From positions 1-64,000 of the forward strand of contig JARVLF010000011.1 in the NCBI GenBank assembly GCA_030849465.1: a stretch of DNA of 64,000 nt. The letters are read 5' to 3'. Shown here piece after piece: positions 38,368-48,200 of this stretch. This stretch comes from Moesziomyces globuligerus. Taxonomy: Eukaryota > Basidiomycota > Ustilaginomycetes > Ustilaginales > Ustilaginaceae. Each line of letters starts with the position of its first letter. The stretch's first letter is position 1. The notes beneath the pieces are model-generated. The model ran no database searches. It was not told the DNA's origin and saw nothing but the letters and a program-made list of their open reading frames with translations. Both the position numbers and the translations under genes were made by a program.

Positions 38368-39473
38368 CTTTGCTCGAGTGCTGGTGAGTTTGCCGGGTGG
38401 GGCGGGCGGGGAAGTGGAGGCGAATCTTGCATGTGGATCCGACGGCCGGGGATGTCGGCTACGGCGACCACCTTTGGAGTGACGACAAGAGATGCCGTAC
38501 TCTCGGGGCGACGCTCGCGCACGGGTGGCATCAACCACGAGGGTCGCCAGTGACCAACCTGCCGCGTGGCGACCTCGTCGGCCTCTTTGGAGCCTCGCCG
38601 TCGGCAGCTCGTGCAGGACGTCATTGGGTGCTCATGTCAGACGTCTCTTCTCCACATGCAACACGAAGCTCATTTCACCGCGCGACGCACGCCGGAAAGC
38701 GCGCCTAAAAAAAGGACACCAAAAAAAGCGCTCATACCCGTCCACCCATCGCAGTGGTCGTATTGGACCATCGGTGTATCGGGCCATCACACCAATCGCC
38801 GACCCACGATCCCTCTTCGGCAAGAAGCATCGAGTCGGCAATGCAAACCGCACCGTGAAGCCTACGCTGCAGGCGGCGATGGCGCCGAAGAGGCCGACGA
38901 GGCCGAATGTTTCCAAGGGGTAGAAGATGTCGGCTACACAAAGCGGCAAAGCACAAGGCGCTCGAAGCTAGATTTCGACGTCATCTCGACACCGGTCTGT
39001 ATGGGTGGGCGATTTGGGCGAGCCCGATGCGAGGTCGGGGGCGTGCACGTTCGGCCCAATTACGCGCCGTCTTCGGGAGACGGGTGAGCACGGTTGGATA
39101 GCCGATCCGAGTCGAAATGCCCAAACCCCGGACGACCATCGATGCGCAATCGTGCCCACGGTCCAGTGGGAGGCGTCATCGAGGGCCGCGCGGAGATATC
39201 GTCCAGTGCGTTCCGTTCGGATCGGGTTTCGGGATGAGGAGACGGGATGGGCAAATTGCGAATTGGTTTCGGCAACCAAGCCCAAAAAATCGAGGCGAAA
39301 AACGGCCCGTCAAACTCGCCACGCGGCGGGTGTCAAGCAGTGCTGCATGGCACTCGCGTGCCTCGAGGCCCGACGGCGGTACAGTATAGCCGGAGCGCAC
39401 AGCAGGTTACTATCGGCGTCATCGTGGCTGCTGATGCACGGCCGTGTCGCAGACAATGCTGGATCCACGAGGC

Positions 39474-39480
39474 TATATAA
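39474..39480 (+). promoter_or_regulatory. TATA box of the reductase gene at 39577
   Basis: TATATAA, 97 bases upstream of the ATG at 39577. This spacing is what favours that ATG over the one at 39496. Confidence 0.5.
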
Positions 39481-39576
39481 TCCCAAAGCATCGCGATGCC
39501 GACCCCAGCTCGAGTCGGTCATCACACGGTTTCGCTTCAAGCCACCTTGGATCCTCACTCGGCAAAGTCGGTAAAC

Positions 39577-40620
39577 ATGGTCAAGGTGCTCGTTACGGGA
39601 GCGACGGGCTACATCGGAGGCTCGATCCTGACGACGCTTCTCGCCGAGGCGGCTGCGATCTCGCCCACGGAGGCGATCGAGTTTAGCGTGTTGATCCGCG
39701 ATGCGGCAGCCGCGGGCAAATTCACCGCGCACGGCGTGCGCAGTGTGCTGTTCTCGGGGCTTGATGATCTAGCTGCGGTGCGTCGGGTCGCATCGGAGCA
39801 CGATGTGGTAATCAACACGGCGTCTGCAAGTCACGACACCTCTGCCCGGGCTCTCGTCGAGGGTCTTGCGCTGCGTCAGAGCCAGACCGGTCGATCTGCG
39901 GTGTTGATTCATACATCCGGTACTTCGATCCTCGGTGACCATGCAGAGGGCAAGTACGCTTCGGAACGAATCTTCTCGGATGCAGACGAGAGCATCTACG
40001 AATTCGAAAAGTCGCACTCGGAACCGTACTCTCAGCGTCTTACCGATCTTGCGGTCACGGATGCGGGGATCGAGTTGGGAGTAAAGACGTACATTGTCAT
40101 CCCCCCTACGATCTACGGCGAGGGACGTGGATGGTTCGGTACGATTTCTCAACAGGTTCCCTACCTTGCTCGACTCTCCCTCCGTCAAGGTGTTGCGGTT
40201 TGCATCAATGAGGGTGCTTCGATCTGGAACCACGTGCACATCGATGACCTCTCGCGCTTCTACTCGCTGCTCTTGAAGAAAGCTCTGCAGGGTCATCCTG
40301 GCCTTGGGGCAGGGAAGGAGGGATACTACTTTGTGCAGCACGCAGAACATTCGTGGCTCGACGTTTCGAAAGGTATCGCCAAAAGCGCCGCGAAGCTTGG
40401 GCTGCTGGACACGCAAGAGGTCAAGAGCGTTGGGGCGGATTGGGTCGCAGAAAGGCTTGGATTCGGAACTCGTCAGTTGATCAGACTCGGGTTCAGTAGC
40501 AATGCAAGAGCCAGAGACGACAAGGCAAGAGCGCTGGGCTGGAAACCCGAATTGCCTCAAGACGACTTTGAAAATCACTTTGATCATGTTCTAGCCACCA
40601 TCGCACGCGAGAACAACTAG
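39577..40620 (+). CDS. Atypical SDR / NAD(P)-binding reductase
   Basis: This is 347 residues from the ATG at 39577. The dinucleotide-binding motif GATGYIG is at residues 8-14. Later come VLIHTSGTSILGD, KTYIVIPPTIYGEGRGWFG and NHVHIDDLSRFYSLLL, all found in atypical SDRs related to dihydroflavonol reductases and NmrA-like proteins. The usual Tyr-x3-Lys is not obvious, which also fits the atypical class. It is probably a cytosolic NAD(P)H-dependent reductase or redox sensor with an unknown substrate. The gene is divergent from the epimerase. The ATG at 39496 would add 27 residues without family resemblance. Confidence 0.82.
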   Translation: MVKVLVTGATGYIGGSILTTLLAEAAAISPTEAIEFSVLIRDAAAAGKFTAHGVRSVLFSGLDDLAAVRRVASEHDVVINTASASHDTSARALVEGLALRQSQTGRSAVLIHTSGTSILGDHAEGKYASERIFSDADESIYEFEKSHSEPYSQRLTDLAVTDAGIELGVKTYIVIPPTIYGEGRGWFGTISQQVPYLARLSLRQGVAVCINEGASIWNHVHIDDLSRFYSLLLKKALQGHPGLGAGKEGYYFVQHAEHSWLDVSKGIAKSAAKLGLLDTQEVKSVGADWVAERLGFGTRQLIRLGFSSNARARDDKARALGWKPELPQDDFENHFDHVLATIARENN

Positions 40621-41604
40621 CCTCGCCATCTTGGCCTTCAAATGCAATCAATCGATGCTTTGACCGGGCTCTGTAAGGTCGAGGCGTCGGTCCTTGGAAA
40701 AAGTACCGTCATCGGCTGGGGGGATGTGGATGTGGCTGTGAGGGCGCACGGGGTCGTGTTTGGAATGGCGTTTCGCTTCCCAAATCGCGAAGCATGGCGG
40801 CTGTTGACCAGCGAGGTGGAAAAGCCAACACCATCTGTGGCCGAACCTGGTGCCAGTACGATCGAGCCACTGTTCCACCCAGCCTTACCCAGCCATACCC
40901 GGGCAGACGAGTGCAGCTTGGGGAGCACGAAACCACCGTGACTTTGCTTGGACGCATGCGTGTTAGTCGGTGAGGATCATCGCATTGCTCCTTGCCCACA
41001 CGGCTGTGACGGATCCTCGAGATCACCACAGATCACCACAGATCACCACGGTGGAGAGCAGCCTGTAGGCCTGGAGAGAGCTTCGGATGCGTCCATACTT
41101 GACGGCTGCTCATGGTGTTTGGGAACTTGCCGCGCAAGGCGATGGCGGATCTCGACGCTGTATCGAAATGCTTCGGCTTTCGTGCGACAGCAGCTCCGAT
41201 GCGACGCTCAAGAGAAAGGGGTTGGATCTCAACGCCAAAGTGGCCATTGCACTTCGACACGCTGTCCGTTGTTACGGCCGTCCGTAGTCGGAAGAAGCTC
41301 AAAGCCAAAGCAACGTCCGCTCTCTGATCCACGGTCCCGCCAACGTCGCTGCGATTCTCCTCGGCGTGCACACCGACCACCCATCCTCGACCTCATGTTC
41401 GCTACAGCCCCAACCACGCTTCCAGCCTCTGAGCCAACGAGAATTGCGGGTAAAAACTGCGAGATAGTATGACACAGGAAGGGAAATGCAATTAGCGAAA
41501 AAAAAAAAGGAACCGTACAAACACAACCTCGATCGCGACGACGCGACGTTCAACATTGCAGCTCGGTCGAAGCTCACCGACAAGCTGATGTTGTCAGGCG
41601 CGGG
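40621..41604. other. Convergent 3' region between reductase and GATA factor
   Basis: About 1 kb with no supported gene. It contains a 10-bp tandem repeat (41021-41050) and an A9-10 run near 41498-41508 close to the 3' end of the GATA gene. Confidence 0.45.
41021..41050. repeat. 10-bp tandem repeat, (GATCACCACA)3
   Basis: Three direct copies, with the last base of the third changed to G. Confidence 0.85.
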
Positions 41605-43311
41605 CTACTGGTCTGTGTCCATGGGACGTTCGTCTGCGTTGTGGACGTTGTGTGCCTGCTCGGCTGCGAGCTCGGGGGCGATGACGGGCTCAGCCGCAGC
41701 TGGGGTGGTCGCAGGCTCGACTCCTCCACTCTGCGAAGCCTGAGCCGACGCCGACGCAGGCGGAGGCACGACCGCACCCGCATCGGCCGCAGCCTCCTGA
41801 GCCACTGCGGCACCCTCTGCCTTATCCATCGCCTCGAGTTCGGGCGCAATGACGCTGCTACCCAGCGACGAAGGCACGCGCGGAGGCTTGGAGGGCGTAT
41901 TCCACACGGCGGCCCGATCGACCTTGAGCGGCGTACCGTTTAGCGAGCTCGACGAAGCCGACGACGTCATGCCACCCGCGGCGGCGGCTTCCGCGCTCTT
42001 GGTCGAGGCGCGAAGCTCATCGAGACTGACGAGCGACACCTGAGGAGGCGGCTGGCTGGGCGAGGGTTCGTCGGCGCCCTCCTGCTGCATGCGCTTGCGG
42101 ACGAGCTTGGCGTAATGCAGTCCGCAGGCGTTGCAGAGCGTACGCGCGCCGTCCGGACCGCGACGCCACTCGGGCGTCTCGCTGGACCCGCACGCCTGGC
42201 ACGATCCGGGCGCGGGCGCGCGGCTCCGCTTCTTGTACTGCGGACCCTTGGAATCGCCGTCGAAGCCGGGCGAGGGGAACGAGGTGGGGAGCGATCCGTC
42301 CGGAAACACGCGCAGGCCCGAGTGCGGCGTCAAGGGCGCGACGCCGTGCGCGGGCGTCGAGGGCCCTGACCCAGCGACGCGGTTGCCGTCCCAGTCCGAG
42401 GAGCGCTGACGCTTGCGCGCCGAGTCGAGCTTGGACTCGGCGGGCCGCTTGCCGTTTTCGTCGGCGTCGAGCTGGCGCAGCGCCACCTCGGGCTGGGCGA
42501 GCAGCATCGAGAGCGACGAGGTGAGCTTGAGCGCCTTTTGGATGATGGAGCGCACCTTTTGCGGCGTAGGCACGTTGACCTGGTTGACGTGCGCGACGCA
42601 GAAGTTGGCGATCGCGCTCGAGACCGAGTAGATGTCGCGCAGCTCCGACTCGACGTTGCGCGGGAGACCCGAGATGGACTCGGGCTCGGCCTGCGCCTCG
42701 GCCGCCTTGGGATCGGCGTCCGGCGCGTCCAAGTTGGACGAGGAGGCAGCGGCCGCATCGGCGTTGGCTGGCGGAGCGGCGGCCGAGTCGTCGATCTTGT
42801 CGGCGGCAGCGGTGGAGGTGGCGTCGGGCGCGGCGGACGCGTCGTTGGCGGTGTCGGCGGCGGCGGCGGCGGCGACAGGTGCCTCGGCGGTGGGATGTTC
42901 GGTCGAGCCGTTGGGAGCGACGGCGTCTGCGGTGGTGGTGTTGGAGGCAGAGGAGCTGGCGGCTGCGTTGGTGGCGGCGGTGGCGAGCTGGGTGATGGTC
43001 TGAGCGGCGCTCGACGCGTCGGCAGCGGCAGCAGCAGCAGCGGCAGCAGCTACGGCGGCGGCATCGGCATCGGATTCGGAGGGATGCGCAGGAGCGTCAG
43101 CTTGGGCGGACTGTTGGTCGACAGCGTCGTTGGAAGCAAAGTCCTTCTTGGAGAGGAGGGAGGAGCCAAAGGCGGTGGGCGCGTTGGCGGCGTCTGGGTG
43201 GGGAGGGTCCGAGGCGACGGGAGCGCTCTGTTGAGCGACCGGGGCGGCGGATTGGCTCGACATGGTGGCAAATACGGCGTCAAGGGGCTCGGAGCGGTTG
43301 TGGAGCGGCAT
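41605..43311 (-). CDS. GATA-type zinc-finger transcription factor
   Basis: This is 568 residues from the ATG at 43311; an in-frame ATG at 43263 is an alternative. Upstream frame to 44073 has no credible start and is simple sequence. One zinc finger has Cys371, Cys374, Cys393 and Cys396, written CQAC...CNAC with an 18-residue loop, plus a basic tail (HYAKLVRKR). It therefore belongs to the CX2CX18CX2C (IVb) class, unlike the 17-residue loop of AreA-type nitrogen regulators. A conserved-looking segment before the finger ([18 protein letters not shown], then [19 protein letters not shown]) may be a helical dimer domain. The rest is Ala- and Pro-rich, including a run of 11 alanines. No PAS domain is visible. 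It should be nuclear and bind GATA sites. Confidence 0.88.
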   Translation of the reverse strand: MPLHNRSEPLDAVFATMSSQSAAPVAQQSAPVASDPPHPDAANAPTAFGSSLLSKKDFASNDAVDQQSAQADAPAHPSESDADAAAVAAAAAAAAAADASSAAQTITQLATAATNAAASSSASNTTTADAVAPNGSTEHPTAEAPVAAAAAADTANDASAAPDATSTAAADKIDDSAAAPPANADAAAASSSNLDAPDADPKAAEAQAEPESISGLPRNVESELRDIYSVSSAIANFCVAHVNQVNVPTPQKVRSIIQKALKLTSSLSMLLAQPEVALRQLDADENGKRPAESKLDSARKRQRSSDWDGNRVAGSGPSTPAHGVAPLTPHSGLRVFPDGSLPTSFPSPGFDGDSKGPQYKKRSRAPAPGSCQACGSSETPEWRRGPDGARTLCNACGLHYAKLVRKRMQQEGADEPSPSQPPPQVSLVSLDELRASTKSAEAAAAGGMTSSASSSSLNGTPLKVDRAAVWNTPSKPPRVPSSLGSSVIAPELEAMDKAEGAAVAQEAAADAGAVVPPPASASAQASQSGGVEPATTPAAAEPVIAPELAAEQAHNVHNADERPMDTDQ

Positions 43312-45233
43312 GAGGGGGAGGGCCGAGGATTGACGAGCTGCGCTGGATGTACGCGGGGGTGACGACGGCCGGGCTGCGATTCGAGCCGTGTGGAAGAGGA
43401 AGCAGAAAGCGGATGGAAGGCGTGGTGCCGAGCAAGCAAGCGAGCGGACGAGCGAGCGAGCAAGGGAGAGAGGGGCGGATGGGGATGGAGGTGGTGGTGG
43501 AAGAAGCGAGGCTGAGCTGGGAGCACGAGGGGGGAAGGAGGGGGGGAGAGGAGGAGGAGGGGGAAGCTTCCGGGTGAGCTCGAGCGACGCGCCCGATCGT
43601 GGGGAGCTTCGAGAGTCGATAGCGTGATTGGGGATTGATTGTGCTTTGGCGGGTGAAGGGGTGGGCGGGCCAACGCAGCGCAACGCAGCGCAGCGCAGCG
43701 CGAGGCGACGGCTTGGCCGACGCGGGTGGGGCGCGTGCATCCGAGGCAGGCGCGAACGAGGCGTGGGCGAGATCGTAGGTTTATCGCATCGCATCCGATC
43801 GGAGCGCATCGCATCGCATCGAATCGAGCGTGTGGAAAAAAAAAACTCGGGGCCAGCAGCCAGCTCGCAGCTCGAGAGGGGCAGCACGGCGTAAGCGGAA
43901 ATGCCGATCGAACTTTGGCCGAGGGGCCGAGGCGAGAAAAAACCAAGTGCATCGGCTGCGGCCGAGGTTGACTGCATCTGGCACGAGCGTGGCTTGCTGT
44001 CGCTCAGATCCGATTCGACCGATCTGGAGCCACGGGGGCGTGAGAGACGCAGCTCGGCATGCGAAAAATCCAAACCAAAGGCGGGCAGGGCAGGGCAGAG
44101 CGAGGCGCCTTGGGGGGGGGGGTCTCAGACGGACCGCTCGCATGCCGTTGCGATCGGGCGGCCTCCGGGCCACAGCGAGGCGTGAGAAGATGCTGGCGAG
44201 CGAGCGAGAGATTCACAGATTCGCATCCGGGCTCAGCTCTTGCTCGCCTCGGCCCATCGCCGATGCAAGCGCCAAGCGAACATGCGCTTTCGGACGAGCC
44301 GCACTGCCGCTGGTGGCCAACTTTAGCGTGTGTGCAGGTGGACCCGCGGTTTCCCAGCTTGGCCCTTGGCCCCGAGCCCACAGCGCTAGTGTGAAATCGG
44401 AGGCGAGGCTGACCCGATCTGGAGGCGAGCGGCGCTTACTGGCACGGGTGTGTTGCAGCCAAAAGGCGGCATGCGCTCTACAAGGTTAAGCTTCTAGACG
44501 CGGCCCAGCTGAGACGGTGGCCGAAGCCAGGGAAACGCCGCTCCGCAACGCACTCGAACACGGCAGACTCTGCTCGTACTATACATGCAAGGGCGTCGTC
44601 CCAGTCCGACACTCTGACAAGCTCCAAGCTCCGAGCTCACCTCGATGGTGCTGGCAGCGGCTCCTCCGAAGCAGAGCAGCGGTGGAGCGTGTGCTGGCCA
44701 CTTGGCTCGAGTGTTGGGGAAGAAAGAGCGGTTGCTAGCAACCAGCGTTGAGCAGCAGCAGCGCACGGTCGCTCGAGCGCACGGCCAGGGGCGCAGCCAG
44801 CGCAAAGCCTCGCCCGCCCGCCTGGCTCGCCCGCCTGGCCCGCCAGGCTCGCGTGTCGAGAACGAACCCTTTTTGGGCTGCAGCTCGCGCGCCTCTCGCC
44901 TTGGATTTCCGTTGCGCTGTGACTGCACAGCACTGCACAGCACTGCATTGCGCTGTGTTGGCAACGCGACTCGTTCGGCTGCCTCGTCGATATCCTTCAT
45001 CACCCGCTGAGCATCGTCGCTTGCGCTGCGGCTCATCCGACTGCGAGCCTCGTCTCTCGACCATCACCCGCTCACCACCTCATCACGACCTCGTCACGAA
45101 ATCGCAGCCTTCAGCATCCCCCGGCCATGCATGGCTGAGCGTGAGCGGCCCACTTGATCGCGCAGCCAGCTTCTTGGTTTAGCATGCCAACCACACCATC
45201 GCATCTCGGCACGCACCCTCTTCGTCAGCCGCC
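43312..45233. other. Divergent promoter of the GATA-factor and RasGEF genes
   Basis: A 1.9-kb head-to-head region rich in simple sequence: G/A-rich 43420-43570, GCAACGCAGC-type copies at about 43675-43712, CGCATC copies near 43783-43822, an 11-G run at 44112-44122 and GCACTGCACA copies near 44925-44945. The right end carries three small upstream reading frames of the RasGEF leader. No gene is supported. Confidence 0.5.
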
Positions 45234-48200
45234 ATGGAGGAGCCTCTGAACCACTCGTCGTCGACAAAGAAGAAGCCCGCCTTTGCTTTCTGGGAAAGGC
45301 AGCGCAAGGGCTCCGAATCCGCACCCACCACCACCACCACACCGCCCATCGCCACCTCGGCATCATCCACCTCAAACCCAACCCCCGCGTCCCCCTCGAC
45401 CTCGCCTTCCATGCAGCGCTCCACCTCCTCTTCCGCCTCGGCCTCTTCTTCCGGCCTCAGCGGCGTCCAGCGCTTGATACAGCAGTACTCTCAGTCCAAT
45501 TCGGCCGCCGCCACCACCACCTCCTCCTCCTCCCTCGTCTCGCAAGAGCCATCCAGATCCGCCCACCGCGCCAACCCAACCGCTGCATCCTCGCATCCCG
45601 CGCGCTCCCGCAACCCAGCAGCAGACCTGCAGCGCGACCCATCGCCTAGCAACGCGCGTGCCACTCCCTCGGTCGCGTCCACATCCAGCGAGACGCTCGA
45701 CCTGCCCTCCCATACCCAGCCAACCGCAGATCTCGCCAAGGACGCAGACGCAGAAAAGGCCAGGAGACGTCGTCGATTGATCCAAGAACAGCTCCGCAAG
45801 CGCAACAGCAAGAGGCGCAGCGCCGGCGCCATCGACATGAACGACTCTTCCGCACTCTCCTCGGACGAAGACGCCGCTTCCAACGCCAACGACCCTTCCG
45901 CAAGCGGCGCAGAGTCCGACGCCTTCCACGACGCCCACTCGCTCCTCGTCACGCCTGTCAAGCCCGCTCCGCCCATCGCCGCCCCATCTCAATCGCGCGG
46001 TCCCTCGGCTGCCCCTCGTCCTCCCTCGTTGGAAGATACACGCCCTTGGCTCGAGTTCAGCCCGCTCATCCCAGACGTAGAGCTCTTCGACAGCCCCGCA
46101 AAGTCGTCTGCTCCCTCCTTGGACCTCCTCCATCGCATCGCCCCCTCCGACCTCAGCACCTCCACCAGCCGCAGCAGCACAACCACCGACCCAAACCAAT
46201 CCACCAGCGCACGCAACTCCCCCTCTCGCTCCAACTCGGCCTCCATCCTCCCCGCCGACTCGCCCGTCTCGCCCACCGGTCTCGGCTTTGCAACGCCCCC
46301 CGGATGCAACGCCTCCTCCGTCGCCGCCTCCTACCTCTCCCTCCACTCGCCCACCCATGCACCGCAAGCACGTGCCTACCGCACCACTAAACTCCCACCA
46401 CCCCGCCCAACTCCACAAGCGCCGCTGCCGCCCCCTCCCTCCGACGCCTCGTCCGCCAGCACAAGCTCCCCCGCCTCGCGTGCTCCTACCACTCCATCCA
46501 CCCACCCACACTCCTATGCGTCGCGCAACACTTCAAAGTCCCCGCATGCCATTCTGCCCGCACCTCCTCTCTCGTTGCACAACGACGTCGATGTGTTCGG
46601 TGGACATACTTTACGCTCACGCAGCTACAGCCTCGAACAGGAGGTCGCCTCCTCCGACGAGCAGCTCCAGCAGAGCTTGGCCCAGACCGCAGCCACCTCG
46701 CCGACCGCGCCGACTGCACGCCACGCAGAGCCCCTGCACGCCCACGCGGGAGCCTCCTTGGCCGTACCCATCATCCGCCAGCGTAGCAACTCGCTCCAAC
46801 GCAGTAGCGTAGATGCCGCAGAGTCCGCATCCAGATCCGCTAAGCCCGCGCCACCCGCTCCCTCGGCAAGCGCCAACATCGAGCCGGGTCTCGCAGCCGC
46901 GCCTCCATCCAGCTCCACCCGGCCTGCATCCATCGGCAGACCAAGAGGTTTCACCGTCGGAGCCGTGCCCTCTCCCTCGGCCACACTCAGAGGCAGCACG
47001 CCTTCGCAGCCATCCAGCAAATCCCGGCCCAGATCACTGCTCTCCAACGAGATCTTCCCTCTCGACCTCGCCGAACCCAACTATGCAGCTCGCAAAGCCA
47101 AGGCCACCTCGGATGATGCACGCAAGGCGCTCAGCATGGACATCGACCGCCTCGCTTCCGTCGGCCTCACACGCGGGCTCTCGGCCAACTCCAATGCCGA
47201 ACGCGATCCAGTCGCTGCCGCTGCCGCTGCCGCCAGCACCGACCGCCTCCAGCCCGAAACCGCAGAGCGCCGTCCGAGCGCAGGAGGGCGCAGCCGCAGC
47301 GGAAGCAGCGCCAGCCTCCTGCAGCAGGTCAACTCCCAACCAAAGTCGCACGCCAGCTTCGTCATTGCCGTCGTCGGACATGCCTCATCCGGCAAGTCCA
47401 CCGTCATCAAGAAGGGCCTCCGTCAGTTTGGCCTCTCCAAGCCGCACGTTCTCTCCGAGAAGGTAACCTCCCACTCCACCGTCTGCGTCGTTGACCAGGA
47501 GCAGAGGACCATCGAGGTGCTCGAGATCGACGCATCGGTCCTCCTCAACGGGCCCAGCAAGCGCTTCGCCTGGCCCAAGTTCCTCCCGCACATCGACGCC
47601 GTCATCCTATGCTACGACGCCTCCGAGATCACCTCGTTCCGCGGCATGTCCGAGCTCCTCGAGAACTTTGCCGTCGCTAACCTCAGCACCGTCATGCTCG
47701 CTTGCAAGTCCGAAGTGCACCCCAAGGCCGTCGACCCCTACTACGCCAGCGACATGGCCTGCATCTACAACGTCGGCCTCGCAGAATGCACCGTACAAAG
47801 CGAAGAGGGCAAGAAGCGCATGCGCGACTGCTTCTCCTACCTCGTCAAGGAAGTCGCAAAGGTTCGAAGCGGTCGTTCGCGCCGCGGCACCGCCAGCACC
47901 GTCCCAGCCATGCCAGCCGCCGCTGCCGCTGCTGCACCTGTCCAGCAGCCAGTATCCTCCCCGACGCAGCCAGTCATGCCAGCTCGCACAGCTTCGGCCA
48001 TCTCCCACACGAGCTCGCAAGGCAGCTCTGCACGCTCTGCTCACGACTCGACCGCTGCCGGGGCCGAGTCGGCCGACGGCGGCCACTTGCCATCGATCTC
48101 GCCCCTTTCGCCGGCAGAACTGCGCGCTAGGGGGTACAGCAATGCCAGCTCGAGCGCGACGCGCACCACGGCAGCAGGCAGCGAGTCGCCCACCGTCCAG

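Larger units (their letters stand above)
38294..39576. other. Divergent promoter of the two SDR-type genes
   Basis: About 1.3 kb separating the divergent SDR genes, with a TATA box at each end (38361-38367 and 39474-39480). No gene is supported. An in-frame upstream ATG at 39496 lies only 16 bases after the right TATA box and is unlikely to be transcribed. Confidence 0.5.

Noticed and set aside
43312..44073. N-terminal extension of the GATA factor
   Set aside because: It begins at TTG and consists of simple Arg/Pro/Ser-rich sequence; the first sound ATG is at 43311.
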